64,000 nt of DNA from Pseudomonas sp. P7548. GTDB lineage: Bacteria > Pseudomonadota > Gammaproteobacteria > Pseudomonadales > Pseudomonadaceae. This document shows, in pieces, positions 60,340 to 64,000 of this stretch. The stretch spans positions 1 to 64,000 of the forward strand of contig NZ_JACARO010000047.1 of the NCBI RefSeq assembly GCF_013386585.1, given 5' to 3'. How positions within the stretch are numbered: position 1 is the stretch's first letter; the number at the start of each line of letters is the position of its first letter. A program made the position numbers and the translations under genes. The notes under the pieces are model-generated. The model was not told the origin of the DNA. It saw only the letters and a list, made by a program, of their open reading frames with translations, and ran no database searches.

Positions 60340-61662
60340 ATGACCACGTCCACTGCAATTGCCCGACTCAACGCTGCCGATCCGGATTTCGCCCATCATC
60401 TGGATCATCTGCTGAGCTGGGAAAGCGTGTCCGACGATTCGGTCAACGGGCGGGTGCTCGACATCATCAAGGCCGTGCGCGAGCGCGGTGATGCGGCGCT
60501 GGTGGACTTCACCCGCCAGTTCGATGGCCTGGACGTCAAGTCCATGGCCGACCTGATCCTGCCCCGCGAACGCCTGGAGCTGGCCCTGACGCGCATCACT
60601 GCGCCCCAGCGCGAAGCCCTGGAAGTGGCGGCGGCGCGGGTGCGCAGCTACCACGAGAAGCAAAAGCAGGACTCCTGGAGCTACACCGAGGCCGACGGCA
60701 CCTTGCTGGGCCAGAAGGTCACGCCGTTGGACCGTGCCGGCCTGTATGTGCCAGGCGGTAAAGCGTCCTACCCATCGTCGGTGTTGATGAACGCCATTCC
60801 CGCCAAGGTGGCCGGCGTGACCGAAGTGGTCATGGTGGTGCCAACCCCGCGTGGTGAAATCAACGAACTGGTGCTGGCGGCAGCGTGCATCGCCGGTGTC
60901 GACCGTGTGTTCACCATCGGTGGCGCACAGGCCGTTGCGGCCCTGGCTTATGGCACCGAAAGCGTACCGAAGGTCGACAAGGTGGTCGGCCCTGGCAACA
61001 TCTACGTTGCCACTGCCAAGCGCCACGTGTTCGGCCAGGTTGGTATCGACATGATCGCCGGCCCTTCGGAAATCCTCGTGGTATGCGATGGCCAGACCGA
61101 TCCGGACTGGATTGCCATGGACCTGTTCTCCCAGGCCGAGCACGACGAAGACGCCCAGGCGATCCTGGTCAGCCCGGATGCCGAGTTCCTCGACAAGGTC
61201 GCCGCCAGCATCAATAAGCTGATGCCGACCATGGAGCGCGCCGAGATCATCGAGAAGTCGATCAATGGCCGCGGCGCGCTGATCCTGGTGCGTGACATGG
61301 AGCAGGCCATCGAAGTGGCCAACCGTATCGCGCCGGAGCACCTGGAACTGTCCGTGGCCGACCCTCAGGCCTGGCTGCCGTCGATTCGCCACGCCGGTGC
61401 GATCTTCATGGGCCGCCACACCAGCGAAGCCCTGGGTGACTACTGCGCGGGCCCGAACCACGTGCTGCCGACCTCCGGCACTGCACGCTTCTCGTCGCCG
61501 CTGGGGGTGTACGACTTCCAGAAGCGTTCGTCGATCATCTTCTGCTCGCCGCAGGGCGCTTCCGAGCTGGGCAAGACCGCTTCGGTACTGGCCCGTGGTG
61601 AGTCCCTGAGTGCCCACGCCCGCAGCGCCGAATACCGTATCCTTGAACAGAAGGGGAACTGA
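60340..61662 (+). CDS. hisD: histidinol dehydrogenase
   Basis: 440 residues, full length. Catalytic Glu/His region and zinc motif: GPNHVLPTSGTARF (about 375-388), YVPGGKASYPSSVLMNAIPA (about 138-157), GPSEILV (about 245). Last two steps from histidinol to histidine. Three bases before hisC. Confidence 0.98.
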   Translation: MTTSTAIARLNAADPDFAHHLDHLLSWESVSDDSVNGRVLDIIKAVRERGDAALVDFTRQFDGLDVKSMADLILPRERLELALTRITAPQREALEVAAARVRSYHEKQKQDSWSYTEADGTLLGQKVTPLDRAGLYVPGGKASYPSSVLMNAIPAKVAGVTEVVMVVPTPRGEINELVLAAACIAGVDRVFTIGGAQAVAALAYGTESVPKVDKVVGPGNIYVATAKRHVFGQVGIDMIAGPSEILVVCDGQTDPDWIAMDLFSQAEHDEDAQAILVSPDAEFLDKVAASINKLMPTMERAEIIEKSINGRGALILVRDMEQAIEVANRIAPEHLELSVADPQAWLPSIRHAGAIFMGRHTSEALGDYCAGPNHVLPTSGTARFSSPLGVYDFQKRSSIIFCSPQGASELGKTASVLARGESLSAHARSAEYRILEQKGN

Positions 61663-61665
61663 GAC

Positions 61666-62718
61666 ATGAGCAAATTCTGGAGCCCTTTCGTCAAGGACCT
61701 CGTGCCTTACGTACCCGGCGAGCAGCCGAAGTTGACCAAGCTGGTCAAGCTCAACACCAATGAAAACCCCTACGGCCCATCGCCCAAGGCGTTGGCCGCG
61801 ATGCAGGCCGAGCTGAACGACAACCTGCGCCTGTACCCGGACCCCAACAGCGACCTGCTCAAGCAGGCCGTGGCCAAGTATTACGGCGTGGATGCCGGCA
61901 AGGTGTTCCTCGGCAACGGTTCCGACGAAGTCCTGGCGCACATCTTCCACGGTTTGTTCCAGCACGATCTGCCGCTGCTGTTCCCGGACATCAGCTACAG
62001 CTTCTATCCGGTCTACTGCGGCCTGTACGGCATCCAGTCGGCCCCTGTGCCCTTGGACGAGCAGTTCCAGATCCGGGTAGCGGATTACGCCAAGCCCAAC
62101 GGCGGGATCATCTTCCCCAACCCGAACGCGCCGACGGGCTGCGTGCTGGCGCTGGATGCGGTGGAGCAGATCCTCAAGGCCAGTCCGGATTCGGTGGTGG
62201 TGGTCGATGAAGCCTATATCGACTTCGGCGGTGAGACCGCGATCAGCCTGGTGGACCGCTACCCGAACCTGCTGGTGACCCAGACCCTGTCCAAATCGCG
62301 CTCACTGGCCGGTTTACGCGTGGGCCTGGCCGTGGGCCACCCGGACCTGATCGAAGCGCTGGAGCGGGTCAAGAACAGCTTCAACTCCTACCCGCTGGAT
62401 CGCCTGGCGATTGTCGGCGCGGCGGCAGCGTTTGAGGACCGTGAGTATTTCGAGAAGACATGCCAACTGGTGATCGACAGCCGCAATAAGGTGGTCGCTC
62501 AGTTGGAAGGCAAGGGGTTTGAGGTGTTGCCTTCGGCGGCCAACTTCATCTTTGCCCGTCATCCCAAGCACGACGCTGCCGGCCTGGCGGCCAAACTGCG
62601 TGAGCAGGGTGTGATCGTGCGGCACTTCAAGCAGGAGCGGATTGCCCAGTTCCTGCGGATCAGCATCGGTACGCCGGAGCAGAATCAGGCGCTGATCGAC
62701 GGCCTGGGCGAGCTCTAA
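61666..62718 (+). CDS. hisC: histidinol-phosphate aminotransferase
   Basis: 350-residue PLP enzyme, fold type I; Schiff-base Lys about 210 in LSKSRSLAGLRVG, with NTNENPYGPSP (about 26-36), NPNAPTGC and VVDEAYIDF. Cotranscribed with hisD; closed by a REP doublet. Confidence 0.97.
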   Translation: MSKFWSPFVKDLVPYVPGEQPKLTKLVKLNTNENPYGPSPKALAAMQAELNDNLRLYPDPNSDLLKQAVAKYYGVDAGKVFLGNGSDEVLAHIFHGLFQHDLPLLFPDISYSFYPVYCGLYGIQSAPVPLDEQFQIRVADYAKPNGGIIFPNPNAPTGCVLALDAVEQILKASPDSVVVVDEAYIDFGGETAISLVDRYPNLLVTQTLSKSRSLAGLRVGLAVGHPDLIEALERVKNSFNSYPLDRLAIVGAAAAFEDREYFEKTCQLVIDSRNKVVAQLEGKGFEVLPSAANFIFARHPKHDAAGLAAKLREQGVIVRHFKQERIAQFLRISIGTPEQNQALIDGLGEL

Positions 62719-62738
62719 GCTCCCTGAAGATCAAAAAA

Positions 62739-62827
62739 TGTGGGAGCGGGCTTGCTCGCGAATGCGGTGGTTCAGTCACTGATGTGCTGAATGACACACT
62801 GCATTCGCGAGCAAGCCCGCTCCCACA
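62739..62827. repeat. REP doublet (REPIN), GCGGGCTTGCTCGCG arm type
   Basis: Inverted arms as at 2747, loop with TTCAGT...AATGACACACTG, between convergent hisC and the permease. Confidence 0.9.
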
Positions 62828-62848
62828 TTTGGTTTTGCGTTGAGGCAG

Positions 62849-64000
62849 TTAGATCAACGGCTCATCCGACTTCTTGTTCTTCCAACCATCATTGCCCGGC
62901 AGCAGCAGGTTCAAACCAATCGCCACCACCGCACACAGGGCAATGCCCTTGAGGCCGAAATCATCCGGGCCGGTGCCGGTGCCAACCAGCACACCGCCAA
63001 TCCCGAACACCAGCGTCACCGACACAATCACCAGGTTGCGCGCTTCGCCCAGGTCGATCTTGTGGCGGATCAGTGTGTTCATCCCCACCGCCGCAATCGA
63101 GCCGAACAGCAGGCACAGAATCCCGCCCATCACCGGCACCGGAATGCTCTGCAGCAACGCGCCGAACTTACCGATAAACGCCAGGCTGATGGCAAAGATG
63201 GCCGCCCAGGTCATGATCTTCGGGTTGTAGTTCTTGGTCAGCATCACCGCACCGGTCACTTCGGCGTAGGTGGTGTTCGGCGGGCCGCCAAACAAACCGG
63301 CTGCCGTCGTGGCGATGCCGTCACCCAGCAGGGTGCGATGCAGGCCGGGCTTCTTCAAGTAGTCGCGACCGGTCACGCTGCCCACCGCAATCACGCCGCC
63401 AATGTGTTCGATCGCCGGGGCCAGGGCCACTGGGACGATAAACAGGATGGCCTGCCAGTTGAACTCCGGCGCAGTGAAGTGGGGCAGGGCGAACCACGGT
63501 GCAGCGGCAATTTTTGCGGTGTCGACCACGCCAAAGTAGAACGACATGGCAAAACCGACCAGCACGCCGGAGATGATCGGCACCAGGCGGAAAATGCCTT
63601 TGCCGAACACCGCCACGATCAACGTGGTCAGCAGCGCCGGCATCGAGATCATCATTGCCGTCTGGTAATGGATCAGTTCGCTGCCATCACCGGCCTTGCC
63701 CATCGCCATATTGGCCGCAATCGGCGCCATCGCCAGGCCAATGGAGATAATCACCGGGCCGATGACCACAGGGGGCAGCAACCGGTCGATAAACCCGGTG
63801 CCCTTGATCTTCACCGCCAGGCCCAGGAAGGTATAAACGAAACCGGCCGCCATCACCCCGCCCATGGTCGCGGCGAGGCCGAACTGGCCCTTGGCGAGAA
63901 TGATCGGCGTGATGAAGGCAAAGCTCGACGCCAGGAAAACCGGCACCTGCCGACCTGTCACCAGCTGGAACAACAACGTGCCCAGGCCGGCGGTGAACAG
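62849..64000 (-). CDS. uraA: uracil permease, NCS2/UraA family (partial, 5' end missing)
   Basis: 384 codons visible and still open at the right edge; the usual NCS2 protein is about 420-430 residues, so roughly 40 are missing. Signature segments include HIGGVIAVGSVTGRDYLKKP, the substrate-loop AIEHIG (Glu for uracil), LLGDGIATTAAGLFGGPPNT and EVTGAVMLTKN; 14 helices in the 7+7 fold. Uracil:H+ symport. The C-terminus NDGWKNKKSDEPLI is cytoplasmic. Confidence 0.92.
   Translation of the reverse strand: MFTAGLGTLLFQLVTGRQVPVFLASSFAFITPIILAKGQFGLAATMGGVMAAGFVYTFLGLAVKIKGTGFIDRLLPPVVIGPVIISIGLAMAPIAANMAMGKAGDGSELIHYQTAMMISMPALLTTLIVAVFGKGIFRLVPIISGVLVGFAMSFYFGVVDTAKIAAAPWFALPHFTAPEFNWQAILFIVPVALAPAIEHIGGVIAVGSVTGRDYLKKPGLHRTLLGDGIATTAAGLFGGPPNTTYAEVTGAVMLTKNYNPKIMTWAAIFAISLAFIGKFGALLQSIPVPVMGGILCLLFGSIAAVGMNTLIRHKIDLGEARNLVIVSVTLVFGIGGVLVGTGTGPDDFGLKGIALCAVVAIGLNLLLPGNDGWKNKKSDEPLI

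Overview
The window is a chromosomal segment from a Pseudomonas, most likely of the P. fluorescens group. Evidence: high GC with strong third-position bias; gene orders characteristic of Pseudomonas (zapG / hydrolase / trpS / zapE; rplM-rpsI-petABC-sspAB; gatCAB divergent from mreBCD-maf-rng-yhdP-nit-tldD; fagA-fumC-orfX-sodA; ptsO-rapZ-ptsN-hpf-rpoN-lptBAC-kdsCD divergent from mlaFEDCB-ibaG-murA-hisGDC); and many REP doublets with GGGAGC(G/T)GGCTTGC-type arms typical of fluorescent pseudomonads. I see no tRNA, rRNA, CRISPR array, insertion sequence or prophage.

Layout. 1-738: the 5' end (minus strand) of a gene that runs off the left edge and looks like a large dermonecrotic-toxin-type protein. 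1.0-2.7 kb: SbmA/BacA-like one-piece ABC exporter/importer. 2.9-6.7 kb: zapG, alpha/beta hydrolase, trpS, zapE. 6.8-10.3 kb: accessory metabolism (GlxA-type regulator, acyl-CoA dehydrogenase, aldo-keto reductase). 10.5-15.4 kb: ribosomal proteins L13/S9, cytochrome bc1 complex, stringent starvation proteins. 15.5-23.4 kb: galactarate catabolism (GntR/FCD regulator, kdgD, ketoglutarate semialdehyde dehydrogenase, MFS carrier, garD), interrupted by a minus-strand probable zinc phospholipase C. 23.6-26.6 kb: AEC carrier, carboxymuconolactone decarboxylase-like protein, Ca2+/Na+ antiporter, short RlpA-like lipoprotein. 26.7-43.3 kb: amidotransferase GatCAB, cell-shape genes mreBCD, maf, RNase G, yhdP, nitrilase, tldD, yjgA/darP, pmbA. 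43.4-47.3 kb: Fur-box-preceded operon for iron-sparing enzymes ending with a ZIP metal transporter. 47.4-54.4 kb: PTS-Ntr, RapZ, HPF, sigma-54 and LPS transport/Kdo genes on the minus strand. 54.7-62.7 kb: Mla phospholipid transport, ibaG, murA, hisG-hisD-hisC. 62.8 kb-end: uracil permease, cut by the right edge.

How it works together: most of the window is envelope and growth housekeeping: peptidoglycan (murA, mreBCD, zapG/zapE), LPS (kdsCD, lptABC), phospholipid asymmetry (mla, yhdP), respiration (petABC) and translation (trpS, gatCAB, rplM, rpsI, hpf). The metabolic accessory modules are the galactarate route to 2-oxoglutarate and the iron-starvation module (FumC and MnSOD replacing iron enzymes). 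The points most worth a second look are the truncated toxin-like gene, two genes (mreC and the Ca2+/Na+ antiporter) that appear to need an AUU start codon, a palindromic TNGTACNA motif shared by the GntR gene and kdgD promoters, a YegP-like double repeat fused to TrpS, a branched hairpin between petC and sspA, and a possible 49-residue Cys-rich protein upstream of mlaF.
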